Shown piece after piece: positions 7,695 to 18,100 of a stretch of 59,976 bases of DNA. The first letter of the stretch is position 1, and every line of letters begins with the position of its first letter. The stretch covers positions 1 to 59,976 of the forward strand of contig JALGSW010000037.1 in assembly GCA_029821635.1 (NCBI GenBank), read 5' to 3'. The DNA is from Candidatus Zipacnadia bacterium. Its GTDB lineage: Bacteria; Armatimonadota; Zipacnadia; Zipacnadales; UBA5352. A model generated the notes under the pieces. The model ran no database searches and was not told where the DNA came from. It saw only the letters and a program-made list of their open reading frames with translations. A program made the translations under genes and the position numbers.

Positions 7695-9695
7695 GTGACT
7701 GCACACGTGGAGCGCGCAGAGCGCAGGGAAGACGCGATCGCCGAGGGCGCGCGCGGCGCACTGACCGCGCGCGCCCTCGTCATCGGCACTGTGCTGCTGT
7801 TCGGCGCGGTGCTGTGGGTGCGGCATTCCGAGCTGCTCGTGCACACGATCAACCTCACCGAGTCGACCCCGCCCGTGCCGGCGGTCGCCGCGCTCCTGCT
7901 CCTGGCCGCGCTCCAGCCGATCCTCGCGCGCATCGGTCCGCGACTGAGCCTGACGCGCCGCGAGATGGTGCTGATCTACTTCTTCGTGGCGATCGGCTCG
8001 ATGATGGCCAGCCTCGGCGTGATGCGCATGGTCATCCCCTGCGCGACCGTGCCGGGCTACTTCGCCGCGCCCGACAACGACCTGGCGGTCGTGCAGGAGC
8101 ACATCCCTCGGTGGCTCTACCCGAGCGATCCGGAGGCGGTGCGCGAGCTGTGGGAGGCCACGGAGCGCCCGGTGCCGTGGCGGCCGTGGCTCGGGCCGAT
8201 CGCGCACTGGACGCTGCTGCTGACGCTCCTGTGGACCACCACGCTGTGCCTCACAGTGGTCCTGCGCAAGCCCTGGGTGGAGGACGAGCGGCTCACTTTC
8301 CCGCTTCTGTACCTCCCGCTCGACCTCACGGAGGGCGTGAGCGGGCGGACGGAAGGCATCTCGTTCTTCCGCGACCCGCTGATGTGGACGGGCTTCGCGC
8401 TCGCGGTCATCTTCAACGTGATGAACATCATCAACAGCCTCAACCCCGCGTTCCCCGCCCTCGGCCGCTCGTATGACATCGGCGCGCTGTTCACCGAGCG
8501 CCCGTGGAGCGCGATCCGCCCGCTCGTGCTCTCATACAGGCCGGAGATCCTCGGCTTCGGCTACCTCGTGTCGCTGGAGGTCGCGTTCTCCATCTGGGTG
8601 TTTGCGCTGGCCGAACGCCTCGCGAGCGTGGCGGCGATGACGTTCGGCGTGGACATGGGCGGCTTCCCCTTCCAACAGGAGCAGGGCGCGGGGGCGTATC
8701 TGCTGATCGCGGGCCTGCTGCTGTGGCGCGCGCGGCATCATCTCGCCGGATCGGTGCGGGCGCTGGTCGGTCGAGGCGAGCCGGTGCGCGGCGACTACGA
8801 CCCATTCGCGCCGCGCTGGGCGGTCGTGGGCTTCATGGTGGGCATCGCGGGCCTGCTCGTGTGGTTCACGGCGGCGGGGATGAACGTCGGGGCCGCCGCG
8901 GTTTACCTCGTCTTCCTGCTCGGCTTCGCGATCACGTACATGCGCGTGCGCTCCGAGACCGGCACGCCGAGCACCTGGCTCTTCCCCTTCTACCAGGCGC
9001 GGAAGATGCCGTTCTCGATCATGGGCGCGGAGTGGTGGCTCAAACACACCGGCGCGCGCACGATGAGCCTGTGGGGGATGCTCTACTTCCTCTCGCGCGG
9101 CTTCTTCTTCTCCTCCACGGCCTACCCGCTGGAGGGCTACAAGGCCGCCGAGGAACTGCGCTCGAAGGCGCGCGACTACGCGATCGCGGGCGTCATCGCG
9201 GTGGTGCTCGGGCTGCTCATGGCGTGGTGGATGCACCTCGACACCTACTACGAGTTCGGTGGCAACGTGGTGGAGAGCGGCGGGGTGGCGGGCGGTCCTC
9301 GCACGAGGATGACCTTCAATGAGTACCAGTCCACCGCCTCGTCTATCCTGCGCCCGACCGGCCCGGATCGCCCGCGCACCTGGGCGCTGGTCGTGGGAGC
9401 GCTGATCGCGGGGGGCCTCTCGCTGCTGCGGACGCACTACCTGCGCTTCCCGCTCCACCCCCTCGGATACGCGATGGCGGCGGCGTACTCACGGCAGATC
9501 TGGGGCGGCTTCCTCGCCGTCTGGCTGGTGAAGGGCGCGATCTTGCGTTTCGGCGGCGTGCGCACCTACAAGCGCCTCACGCCGATGTTCATCGGCCTGG
9601 CGCTGGGGCACTTCTTCACGATGGGCATCGCCTGGGCGGCGATCGGCGGGCGTTTCGGCATGGCGGCCGAACGCGCCCGCGTCTGGTTCACCTGA
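7695..9695 (+). CDS. DUF6785/DUF6784-type polytopic membrane protein (copy 1)
   Basis: 666 residues with more than ten hydrophobic segments. It has the landmarks shared with the two genes at 27904 and 29864: an N-terminal segment ending in a charged RREMVLIYFFVAIGSMMASLG block, a PWV-DERLTFPLLYLPLDL block, AFSIWVFALAERLASV, a GAGAYLLIAGLLLWRAR block, RFPLHPLGYAMA and IGLALGHF near the end. I recall these as DUF6785/DUF6784 proteins of unknown function. The fold suggests a transporter, which is inference. GTG start one base after the upstream oxidoreductase, hence coupled. It ends 3 nt from a convergent gene. Confidence 0.75.
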   Translation: MTAHVERAERREDAIAEGARGALTARALVIGTVLLFGAVLWVRHSELLVHTINLTESTPPVPAVAALLLLAALQPILARIGPRLSLTRREMVLIYFFVAIGSMMASLGVMRMVIPCATVPGYFAAPDNDLAVVQEHIPRWLYPSDPEAVRELWEATERPVPWRPWLGPIAHWTLLLTLLWTTTLCLTVVLRKPWVEDERLTFPLLYLPLDLTEGVSGRTEGISFFRDPLMWTGFALAVIFNVMNIINSLNPAFPALGRSYDIGALFTERPWSAIRPLVLSYRPEILGFGYLVSLEVAFSIWVFALAERLASVAAMTFGVDMGGFPFQQEQGAGAYLLIAGLLLWRARHHLAGSVRALVGRGEPVRGDYDPFAPRWAVVGFMVGIAGLLVWFTAAGMNVGAAAVYLVFLLGFAITYMRVRSETGTPSTWLFPFYQARKMPFSIMGAEWWLKHTGARTMSLWGMLYFLSRGFFFSSTAYPLEGYKAAEELRSKARDYAIAGVIAVVLGLLMAWWMHLDTYYEFGGNVVESGGVAGGPRTRMTFNEYQSTASSILRPTGPDRPRTWALVVGALIAGGLSLLRTHYLRFPLHPLGYAMAAAYSRQIWGGFLAVWLVKGAILRFGGVRTYKRLTPMFIGLALGHFFTMGIAWAAIGGRFGMAAERARVWFT

Positions 9696-9698
9696 TCG

Positions 9699-10640
9699 TC
9701 AGGCGAGCGGCTTCGTCCAGCGCTGCCAGGCGGAGATCGTAGCGAAGCCGAGCTTCTCGTACAGCCTCACCGCGGGAACGCGGAAGGGCTGCGTGAGCAG
9801 CAACGCGGGTAGCGAGCCGCGCTCCGCGATGGCGTTCAGGCATGTGACCACGAGGTCCTCGCCGAGACGCTTGCCGCGATGCGCATCGAGCACCCCCACC
9901 CACTCGATCTGCCCACCGCGCAGGCCCTGCGGATCGTGCGCGTCCTCAACGCAGATGGCGCTGGCGATGCCGATGATGCTGCCGCCGTGGCGCACGACGA
10001 ACCACGTGGTCGGGTCGAAGTCCGGGCGGTTCAGGAAGCGCCCCTCGAACCACTCAAGGCCGGAGTCGCCGTCAAACACCGCGTTGCGCACCGCCATCCA
10101 CTCGGGCAGATCCTCCTCGCGCAGCGTCGCAAGCTCGTAGCCCTCATGCAGCTCGACCGGGCGCGGCGTCCAGCGCTCGGCGACCATCGTGATGTTGCGC
10201 CGGTCCGCGTCCTCGGCCTGGTAGCCGACGCCGGCGAGCAGGGCCTGCGCACCCTCCCAGCGGCTGTCCACGACCACGGAGGTGGCCGCCAAGGCCTGGC
10301 CGGCGTCGCGCATCGCCCTCTCCCCCGCCTCGATGCAGGCGCTCGCAAGGCCCTGCCGACGGTAGTCCGGGGCTGTCACGATGCGCCACCAGCCGCGGTC
10401 ATCGCCGTCCTCGATCGCCAGCGCTGCTGAGACAACGCGGCCGCCTTCGACCGCCACGTAGCTCGCCTCAACGCAGAGAGCGTCAGACGTGAGCGTCTCC
10501 AGCAGCTCCTCGCGCGTGGCCCACGGCGCGGGGGCACCGAGCAACTGCGCGGGCCGCCAGCACCTGAATTCAGCGAAGCACGTCTCGATCAACTCAGCGA
10601 CCTCGTCGGCGATCTCCGTCTTGTACTGCTCGATGCGCAT
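9699..10640 (-). CDS. Tandem GNAT-domain acetyltransferase
   Basis: 313 residues made of two GNAT folds. The first (about 1-150) has the acetyl-CoA loop APDYRRQGLASACI, fitting the Q/RxxGxG/A pattern; the second (about 165-313) has DAHRGKRLGEDLV and the C-terminal signature PAVRLYEKLGF. Both probably bind acetyl-CoA or only one is active, as is common in duplicated GNATs. ATG at 10640 was chosen because GAGAGGA lies 9 nt upstream; an in-frame ATG at 10661 is possible. Substrate unknown. Divergent from rpsT. Confidence 0.8.
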   Translation of the reverse strand: MRIEQYKTEIADEVAELIETCFAEFRCWRPAQLLGAPAPWATREELLETLTSDALCVEASYVAVEGGRVVSAALAIEDGDDRGWWRIVTAPDYRRQGLASACIEAGERAMRDAGQALAATSVVVDSRWEGAQALLAGVGYQAEDADRRNITMVAERWTPRPVELHEGYELATLREEDLPEWMAVRNAVFDGDSGLEWFEGRFLNRPDFDPTTWFVVRHGGSIIGIASAICVEDAHDPQGLRGGQIEWVGVLDAHRGKRLGEDLVVTCLNAIAERGSLPALLLTQPFRVPAVRLYEKLGFATISAWQRWTKPLA

Positions 10641-10790
10641 GGCCCACCGTCCTCTCAGCATGTCAACGCGGCCCGGCAGTTCACCGCCCGGCGCGCAATC
10701 TCCTCCGCGTCGAAGCAGGACCGGACGGCCTTGACGATGGAGGCCCATACTGGCGTTTGGGCCGCACGATTGACGCGCGGCATCAGGCGC

Positions 10791-10819
10791 TTGCGGCACG
10801 GTGGGCTTTGTGCTATACT
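10791..10819 (+). promoter_or_regulatory. Sigma-70 type promoter for rpsT
   Basis: TTGCGG (10791-10796), 17-nt spacer, TATACT (10814-10819). The leader from about 10826 to the rpsT start is some 75 nt. The rest of the 260-nt divergent region between the GNAT gene and rpsT shows nothing else I can name. Confidence 0.7.
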
Positions 10820-10901
10820 CCTGCCAACGCAAGAGGCACACAGCGCCGCGTGTGGTCACGCAAGGCAGGCGGCGAATTATGTTTGAGGGGTTCATGCACC
10901 A

Positions 10902-11174
10902 ATGCCGCAGAGGGCTCACATGAAGAAGCACTTGCGCCAAACGCGCAAGCGCACGCTGAGGAACCGGACGCGCCGCCGCGACATGAAGGAAGCCGTGCGC
11001 GCCGTCGTGGAGGCCGCACAGGCGGGCGACGCTGAGGCTGTTACGGTTGCGATACCCGAGGCGCAGCAGGCCATCGACAAGGCTGCTCGCCACGGGATCA
11101 TCCACCCGAACACCGCCGATCGCCGCAAGTCCCGACTTGTCGCTCGAGCACGTCGCATGCTCGGCGAGGAGTAA
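10902..11174 (+). CDS. rpsT: 30S ribosomal protein S20
   Basis: 90 residues. S20 binds 16S rRNA in the body of the small subunit. The basic N-terminus KKHLRQTRKRTLRNRTRRRDMKEAVRAV aligns with the SAKKR..RLRN block of S20, and the C-terminal IHPNTADRRKSRLVARARR is the family signature. The start at 10902 restores full alignment with other S20 proteins; an internal ATG at 10920 would delete the conserved N-terminal residues. Preceded by GAGGGG and its own promoter. Confidence 0.95.
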   Translation: MPQRAHMKKHLRQTRKRTLRNRTRRRDMKEAVRAVVEAAQAGDAEAVTVAIPEAQQAIDKAARHGIIHPNTADRRKSRLVARARRMLGEE

Positions 11175-11330
11175 GGGCGGAGGCTACGCGAGGTCCATCG
11201 GGCGGGCGAGTGCGCGCACGGAGGCGTGCGCACCACGAGCCGGCCCGTTTCGCGTGTACGCTGCGAAGGAGTGCGGGCTCGCCCGCGGAATGAGTGTGTG
11301 AGCCAACTCATACGCAGGGAGCGATGCGTG

Positions 11331-12755
11331 ATGCGCAGGCCATCCGAGCGCCCGAACGTCCTCGTGCTCCACACCGACCAGCAGCGCTTCGACACGATCG
11401 CGGCCGCGGGCAACCGGGCAATGCACACGCCGAACCTCGACCGCCTCGCGGCCTCCGGCGCGCTCGTCGAGCGCTTCTACGTGCAATCGCCGGTCTGCAT
11501 GCCTTCGCGCGCATCGGTCATGTCCGGTCGCTACCCCAACGCCGCGGGCGTCACCTGCAACGGCCCGCGGATGCCTGAGGACGTGCGCTGCATCCAGCAC
11601 ATGCTCGGCGACGCGGGCTACTTCACGGGCGTGATCGGCAAGCTGCACTTCCTGCCGCACTGCGCCCGCGACCACCGCGAGGCGCACCCCCGCTACGGCT
11701 TCGACCACCTGCAGATCTGCGACGAGCCGGGCTGCTACCGCGACGCGTACCGCGAGTGGGTGGCCGAGCAGGACCCGTCGCAGCTCGACGCCGTCAACTG
11801 CGGCCTGCCGCCTGCACGGGCGCTGTGGGAGCAGATGATGGGCTGGGAGGGCACGGTCCGCCCGCCGGTGGCGCGTGAGGGCTTCACCGCGCAGGTCTTC
11901 GAGGCCGACGATCACCTCACCAACGCATGCTTTGTGGCCGACCGCAGCGCGCAGTTCCTGCGCGAGCGCGGGGATCGGCCGTTCTTCCTCTTCGCGGGCT
12001 TCTATCACCCGCACTCGCCGCTCATCCCGCCGCAGTGGGCGCTGGACATGTACGACCTCGACTCGATACCGCTGCCCGCAGGCAACCCGCGCGTGACGAT
12101 GCCCGGTGAGGATCGCGAACTCTCCGACACGCAGATCCGGGAGATCCGCCGGGCCTACTACGCGATGGTCACCGACGTGGACCGCGGCGTCGGGCTGATC
12201 CTTGACGAGCTCGACGAGTTGGGCATGACGGAGGACACCGTCATCGTCTTCACGAGCGATCATGGCGATTACATGGGCGACCACGGGAAGTTCGGCAAGG
12301 GCGTTCCCGGCTACGAGTGCATTACGCGCGTGCCGTGCCTCGTCGTCTACCCGGGGCACATCGAGCCGGGCAGCCGCGTCGGCGGGCTGATGGAGGCCAC
12401 CGACCTCGTGCCAACGCTGCTTGAGTACGCGGGCGTGGTGCGTGAGCCGTCATTGCAGGGGCGGTCAATGCGCGCGCTGCTTGAGGGCGACGAGTCGTCC
12501 GCGCGCTCATCGGTCTACTGCGAGTACGCGAACCCCGGCTCGAACAACTGGGCGGCGGTGCGCACCGGCGAGTGGTTCTATGCGCGCAACGCCGGCGGTG
12601 GCGAGGTGCTGGTCGATCTGCAGGCCGATCCGCACGAGCTGAGCAACGTGGCAACGGAGGCGGGCTACGCCGTGGCGCTCAGTGAGATGCGTTCGCTGGC
12701 GCTGGAGCGCTCGCTGCAGGCGCGGCCGGACGTTCACCTGGAGGCCCGCTACTGA
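11331..12755 (+). CDS. Sulfatase (formylglycine type)
   Basis: 474 residues, no signal peptide. Motif C56-M-P-S-R60 in PVCMPSRASVMSGRYP is the Cys-type sulfatase signature whose cysteine is converted to formylglycine. N-terminal VLHTDQQRFD supplies metal-binding Asp and Gln, and IVFTSDHGDYMGDHGKFGKG carries the Asp-His and Lys residues of the active site. It removes sulfate esters from a carbohydrate or small molecule. ATG 11331 has AGGGAG 9 nt upstream. No formylglycine-generating enzyme is in the window. The 199 nt after it, before the convergent FAH-family gene, contain nothing I recognise. Confidence 0.9.
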   Translation: MRRPSERPNVLVLHTDQQRFDTIAAAGNRAMHTPNLDRLAASGALVERFYVQSPVCMPSRASVMSGRYPNAAGVTCNGPRMPEDVRCIQHMLGDAGYFTGVIGKLHFLPHCARDHREAHPRYGFDHLQICDEPGCYRDAYREWVAEQDPSQLDAVNCGLPPARALWEQMMGWEGTVRPPVAREGFTAQVFEADDHLTNACFVADRSAQFLRERGDRPFFLFAGFYHPHSPLIPPQWALDMYDLDSIPLPAGNPRVTMPGEDRELSDTQIREIRRAYYAMVTDVDRGVGLILDELDELGMTEDTVIVFTSDHGDYMGDHGKFGKGVPGYECITRVPCLVVYPGHIEPGSRVGGLMEATDLVPTLLEYAGVVREPSLQGRSMRALLEGDESSARSSVYCEYANPGSNNWAAVRTGEWFYARNAGGGEVLVDLQADPHELSNVATEAGYAVALSEMRSLALERSLQARPDVHLEARY

Positions 12756-12954
12756 GGCGAAGCCGCGTTGGAGAGCAGGACGGCGTTGCCAGGCGCACTG
12801 GGCAGCGACGTGCAGCTCAAGATGCAGTACGAGCTTGGGGCGCGCCTGCAGTCACCGGTGGCCGGCGGCTGGACGCGCCGCGCCCCCACGTGCGCGAGCG
12901 TGCCGGGGGGGGAGCGCCTGGTTTCGACGCTCGTCTCCACCTGCCCCTGCGCGA

Positions 12955-13899
12955 TCAGGGCCCGACTACCGGTGTGCGCAGCACGCCGACGGACGGCATC
13001 TCGACCTCCAGCACGTCGCCGTCCTTGAGCCGGATGTCCTGATGCTTGCCGACGCCCGCGGGGGTGCCACAGGCGATCACGTCGCCGGTCTCCAGCGTGC
13101 AGATGTGCGAGATGTAAGACACGATCTCGGCCACGTTGAAGATCATCTCGTTCGTGTTCGCGTCCTGCTTCGTCTCACCGTTGAGCCGCAGTGAGAGATC
13201 GAGGTCGTCCGGGTCGCCGGCGTCCTCGATCGGCACCGCACACGGCCCCATAGGCGCGAAGCCGTCGCACCACTTGCCGTTGAGCCAATCGAAGAAATTG
13301 TCCCAGTCGCGCTCCTCCTCGCGCTCCCACAGCTTGAGGTCGCGCTCGGAGATGTCGTTGAAGGCGGTCACGCCGGAGACGTGCGCGCCAGCGTCTTCGA
13401 TCGCGACCTCCTTGGCGGACCTGCCGATGATGATCGCCATCTCCGCCTCGTAGTCCACGAACTGCGAGACGGGGCTGAGCCGCAGCGGCTCATCGGGGCC
13501 GATGACGGTGTTGGTCGAGGGCTTCATGAACACCCGCGGAGTGTCGAGCTCGCGCTTCTGCTCCCCGCCCTGAAGCTGCTGGGAGATGCTCTCGCTCATG
13601 TGCGACATGAAGTTCGTCGCCAGGCAGAACAGCTTCGGCGGCGCCGGGATCGGCGCGAGGATCGTCGCGTCCTCAACCGTGGACGCGCCGTCGGCCGCCA
13701 CAAGCGCCGCACGGGCCGCGTCGAGGCAGCGCGGGCAGGCCAGCAGGCTCGCGACGGAGCCGAAGCATTCGTGCTCGGGCACCGCAACGCCGGCGACGTC
13801 CATCGCCCGGAGCAGATCGTGCGGGGTGTCATTCACCAGCGCGCCCACGCGGACGGGCGCGTCATCGGCCGTTCGGTAGCTGATCAGTCGCAGTGTCAT
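12955..13899 (-). CDS. Fumarylacetoacetate hydrolase family protein
   Basis: 314 residues. Residues about 95-314 form the FAH fold: KLFCLATNFMSHMSES, FMKPSTNTVIGPDEPL, the metal site DYEAEMAIIIG, VTAFNDISERD and TGDVIACGTPAGVG. Family members cleave C-C bonds, decarboxylate or hydrate beta-keto acids from sugar acid and aromatic catabolism. A region of about 45 residues (DLKLWEREEERDWDNFFDWLNGKWCDGF) is Trp-rich and longer than usual. Its ribosome site GAGGAG overlaps the pta stop, so translation is coupled to pta. Exact substrate unknown. Confidence 0.85.
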   Translation of the reverse strand: MTLRLISYRTADDAPVRVGALVNDTPHDLLRAMDVAGVAVPEHECFGSVASLLACPRCLDAARAALVAADGASTVEDATILAPIPAPPKLFCLATNFMSHMSESISQQLQGGEQKRELDTPRVFMKPSTNTVIGPDEPLRLSPVSQFVDYEAEMAIIIGRSAKEVAIEDAGAHVSGVTAFNDISERDLKLWEREEERDWDNFFDWLNGKWCDGFAPMGPCAVPIEDAGDPDDLDLSLRLNGETKQDANTNEMIFNVAEIVSYISHICTLETGDVIACGTPAGVGKHQDIRLKDGDVLEVEMPSVGVLRTPVVGP

Positions 13900-13911
13900 T
13901 CGCCTGGCTCC

Positions 13912-14943
13912 TCAGTCGGTGCGTGTTCGCTCGATTTGCCCGCACTGCAGCCCTGCGCGGAGCGCGCAGACGGCCGTCACGTTGATGATGTCGTCGGGCG
14001 TAGCCGCGCGGGAAAGGTCCATCGCGGGCTTGGCGAGGCCCTGCAGCAGCGGGCCGAACGCCCCTGCGCCGCCGATCCACTGGCTCAGCTTGTAGCCGAT
14101 GTTCCCGGCGTCCAGGTCGGGGAAGATCAGCACGTTCGCGCGGCCCTGGATCCGGCTGTCGGGAGCCTTGCGCGCTGCCACGCTCGGCACCAGCGCGGTG
14201 TCAACCTGCAACTCGCCATCCACGAGCAGGTCCGGCGCGCGGCGCTCGACCATCTTGCGCGCGCCGATGACCTTGTGGGCCTTCGGGTGGTCGGCGGAGC
14301 CGTGGGAGGAGAACGAGAGCAGCGCGACGCGCGGCTCGACCTCCAGGTACGCTTCGCAGCTCTCCGCGGCGCTGATCGTGATGTCGGCGAGCTGGTCTTC
14401 GTTCGGATCGGGCACGACGCCGCAGTCGGCGTAGATCAGCGCGCCGTCCACGCCGAACTCGGGGACCTGCGTGGTCATGATGAAGCAGCTTGAGACGGTG
14501 TCCATCCCCTCCGCGCAGCCGATGCAGCGCAGGGAGGCGCGCAGGACGTTGGGCGTCGAGTTGACCGCGCCGGCAACCATGCCGTCCACCTCGCCCAGGC
14601 CGAGCATCGCCGCGGCCGCGAAGAGCGGATCGGCCATCGCGCCAACGGCTTCCTCCTGCGTTGCCCCGCGCGCGGCTCGGCGCTCCAGGTAGAGGGCGAC
14701 GCAGCGTTCCTGCAGGCCCGGATCCTCGACGTCCACGATCTCAACGCCGTCGAGCGACAGGTCGTGCTCGGCCGCCAATGCCTTGATGGCGTCTGTCTTC
14801 CCGACCAGCACCACCTGCGCGAGATCATCCGCCATCACGACTTTCGTCGCGAGGATCATGCGCTCGTCGTCGGCCTCAGGAAGAACGATCCGCTGGCCCA
14901 GCCCCCGAACTCTGTCCTTAATTCGCGCCATCACGTCCGGCAT
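13912..14943 (-). CDS. pta: Phosphate acetyltransferase
   Basis: 343 residues, the short form of the enzyme interconverting acetyl-CoA plus phosphate with acetyl-phosphate plus CoA. Characteristic blocks: [78 protein letters not shown] and [16 protein letters not shown]. No acetate kinase gene adjoins it; instead an FAH-family gene follows 12 nt later. Divergent from the PL26-like gene at 15143; in the 200 nt between them I find no convincing promoter. Confidence 0.93.
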   Translation of the reverse strand: MPDVMARIKDRVRGLGQRIVLPEADDERMILATKVVMADDLAQVVLVGKTDAIKALAAEHDLSLDGVEIVDVEDPGLQERCVALYLERRAARGATQEEAVGAMADPLFAAAAMLGLGEVDGMVAGAVNSTPNVLRASLRCIGCAEGMDTVSSCFIMTTQVPEFGVDGALIYADCGVVPDPNEDQLADITISAAESCEAYLEVEPRVALLSFSSHGSADHPKAHKVIGARKMVERRAPDLLVDGELQVDTALVPSVAARKAPDSRIQGRANVLIFPDLDAGNIGYKLSQWIGGAGAFGPLLQGLAKPAMDLSRAATPDDIINVTAVCALRAGLQCGQIERTRTD

Positions 14944-15142
14944 GACTCTTGCCTTTCTTCTATCTCAAGTGAGTATCAGTTCGTAGAGTGCCCCCGCGGC
15001 GACCCATGTCCCCTCGCATCGTCGCATGAGCACTATTCGGCGACCGCGCGTCTACTCCTTCACAGGCCCCGCACTTTGCCTGCTTCGGGAGGTAGGGCCT
15101 GCTCGGTCGCGGAATATCGGCCGCAGAAAGGGGCCACGCGCC

Positions 15143-18100
15143 ATGATCAGATACATCGCCCTCTGCCTCGCACTCGTCGGTGCCCTGAGCACCTCGTTGG
15201 CTCAGGAAGCACCCGCCATCAACCACCTCTCGGTCGAGCCGGTCCTGCACGAGAACGGGACCGATTGGCATGTTCAGGTGCGCTTCATCACGTCCGTCCC
15301 CACGATCTGCCATGCGCAGGCGGGTCCATCGGCAGCAGACCTGACCGCCACCGAGCCTGAGGGCGAGCTGCTCCGCAACCACCGCTTCGACCTGCCCAGC
15401 ACGCCCGGCGAGAGCCGCTTCGTGCGCGTGGTGGCGGTCGCGGAGGGTGCCGAAACGGCCTCCGATGTGATGGAGGTGCGGCCCCCGGAGCCGTTCCCGT
15501 CGGGCAATCTCGCGGCAGTGGAGGTCCCGCTGACGGTCACCGAGACCGCCGGCGTCGCCCGCGTGGAGCCGGTGACCTTCGGCATCCCGCTTCCCGAGGG
15601 AACGCTGGGCCGGCCGCAGATGGCGAGCTTCCGGGATGGCGCTGCGCTTGTGCCGGTGCAGAATCGGGCGCTCGTCCGCTGGCCCGACCGCACGGTCAAG
15701 TGGCTGCTTGTCAGCGCGGACCTCTCGCTGGCGGCCAACGAGACGAAGACGCTCAGCCTCCGGCTTAACGAGGCGACAACTTCCGACCCGGCCATCGAGA
15801 ACATCGTCAGCGTGGCCGGCGACACGATCGAGGCCTCGACCGGCCAGGCGCGACTCACGATCGACCGGCGCACCGGCGAGGGCACGATCTCCGGCCCGGA
15901 CGGGGCCCTGACGCCGCTCCCGGTCTCGCGGCTCACCGCCGATGACGGGACGATCTTCACCGGGCGCGTCGAGAGCGTCGAGGTCGAGGAGAACGGCACG
16001 CAGCGCGCGGTGATCCTCGTGCGCGGCCATCACGTCAACGAGGCCGGCGAGCCTTACTTCGGCTTCGAGCTTCGCTACTACCTGCGCGCGGGCGACCCGT
16101 TCGTCCGCATCGATCACATCCTGCAGCACGACATCGTCTCCGCGGACATGGAGTATGGGGACGAGATGCGCTCCTTCGCGGCGCTGGACCTCGTCTTCCC
16201 GGCGGATGGCGACGCGGCGACCGTTGCGCTGGAGGAGGGCGGCACGGCGCAGATCGGCCGAGGCGAGCGGCTCTTCCAGCACGAGGACACCGCGTATGAG
16301 CTGCCCGGCGCCGATGGCACGCGCGCGCCGGGCCTCGCGACCATGAGCGGGCTGACCGTTGCGGTCCGCGACTACTGGCAGAACTGGCCGAAGGCGTTCG
16401 AGGTCGAGGATGGCACGCTGGCGGTCGGGCTCTACCCGCGCATCACACCCGCCGACCGCTACGCCAACCGCCCGAACGAGCACGTGCTCTACTACTATCT
16501 GCGCGACGGCAACTACACCTTCCGCGCGGGCTTCGAGAAGCGCCACGAGCTGCTCGTGGGGCCGTCGGGCGCCGCTACGCCCGAGCAGGTGCTCGCGCGC
16601 GTGAATGAGCCGATGCTGGTCACCGCGGCTCCGGCGTGGTACATCGGCTCCGGCGCGCTGAACGGGATCGCGGCGGTGGATGGCAACGAGTTCCCCGCCT
16701 ACGACGAAGCGCTGGACGAGTGCGTCGAGGCGTCGGTCGCGGTTCGCGAGGACAGTCACTGGTACGGCCTGATGAACTTCGGCGACTGGTGGGGCGAGCG
16801 CGGCAACAACTGGGGGAACATCGAGTATGACCAGCAGCACGCCAGTCTGACGCAGTACTTCCGCACCGGCGATCGACGGTTCTTCGATCTCGCCGAAGAC
16901 GCGGCTCGGCATAACGCGGACATCGACGTGGTGCATCATGCCGCGGGGCAGGTTGCCGGGCCGGGCGGGCCGCGCCGCGTGGGTGAAGCGTGGGTTCACT
17001 CGATGGGCCATACAGGGGGCTACTACCCCTACGACTACATGAACATGTCGATTTACGCGCAGGGCTACTGTGAGAACGAAGGGCACATGTGGAGCCAGGG
17101 CAACCTGGAGTACTGGCTCCTCACCGGCGACGAGCAGGTCCACCGCTCCGCACTGCAGCTCTCGGACTGGCTCGCGGGCCCCGACACCCGCGACTTCCGC
17201 TACGGCAACGCGCGCGTGCCCGGCTGGATGGGCATAATCGCGATGTCCGCGTGGTTCTCGACGCACGACCCCTACTACCTCAACGCGATGCGGCTGATCT
17301 ACGAGGAAGTCCAGGAGATGTCCGACCCGGACGCCGGATTGTGGGTGCACAAGCTCGGCGGCGGCCACTGCAACTGCGCGGAGCCGCACTACGGCGAAGC
17401 GGGCTTCATGGCCGGGGTCATGATGACCGCGCTGAAGTACTACTACATCGCGACCGGCGACCCGGAGGTCGCTGAACGGATCGTCAAGATCGCCAACTGG
17501 CTCGTCGCGAACGTCTATGACCCGGCGCAGGACAACTTCCGCTACACCTCCTGCCCGTTCACGGGCGTCGCGTCCGCCAGCCCGATGATCATGGCGAACG
17601 GGCTGGCATTCGCCGCCAACTACTCCGGCGACCGGGCGCTGATGGACCTCGCGCGCCGGACCTTCATCCGCGGCTTCATCGCCTTCTCCGGCGGCGCCTA
17701 CGGCAAGAGCTTCGCCTACGGGACCTCCTCGGCGCCGATGGCGATCCACGAGATCTCGCAGTTCCCGGGGCCGACACTGGCCGAGCTGTCCGCGGAGCTG
17801 CTCGAGGTCGCGCGCGATCCCGGACGGCAGCGTCTGCCGTCGATCGTGCCGAATCCGGATTTCGAGCTGGGCCTAGACGGCTGGCGCACGCGCACCGGGC
17901 CGGTCATGACCCTGAGCACCGACGTTGCGCACACCGGGCAGGCCTCGGCAATGGCAGAGGGCACCATCGAGGGGCAGAACGAGTACTTCGTGACCTACTA
18001 CCAGTGCGGCCCACCGTGGGAGATCATGGCGCTGGAGCCCGGCGAGGACTACCGGATGCAGCTCTGGCTGCGGATCGATGAGATCACCGAGGGTGCGCCC

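Noticed and set aside
11196-11246. GTGCGC/GCGCAC hairpin after rpsT as a terminator
   Set aside because: Only 6 bp pair without mismatch and no T-run follows; such stems are frequent by chance at this GC content.
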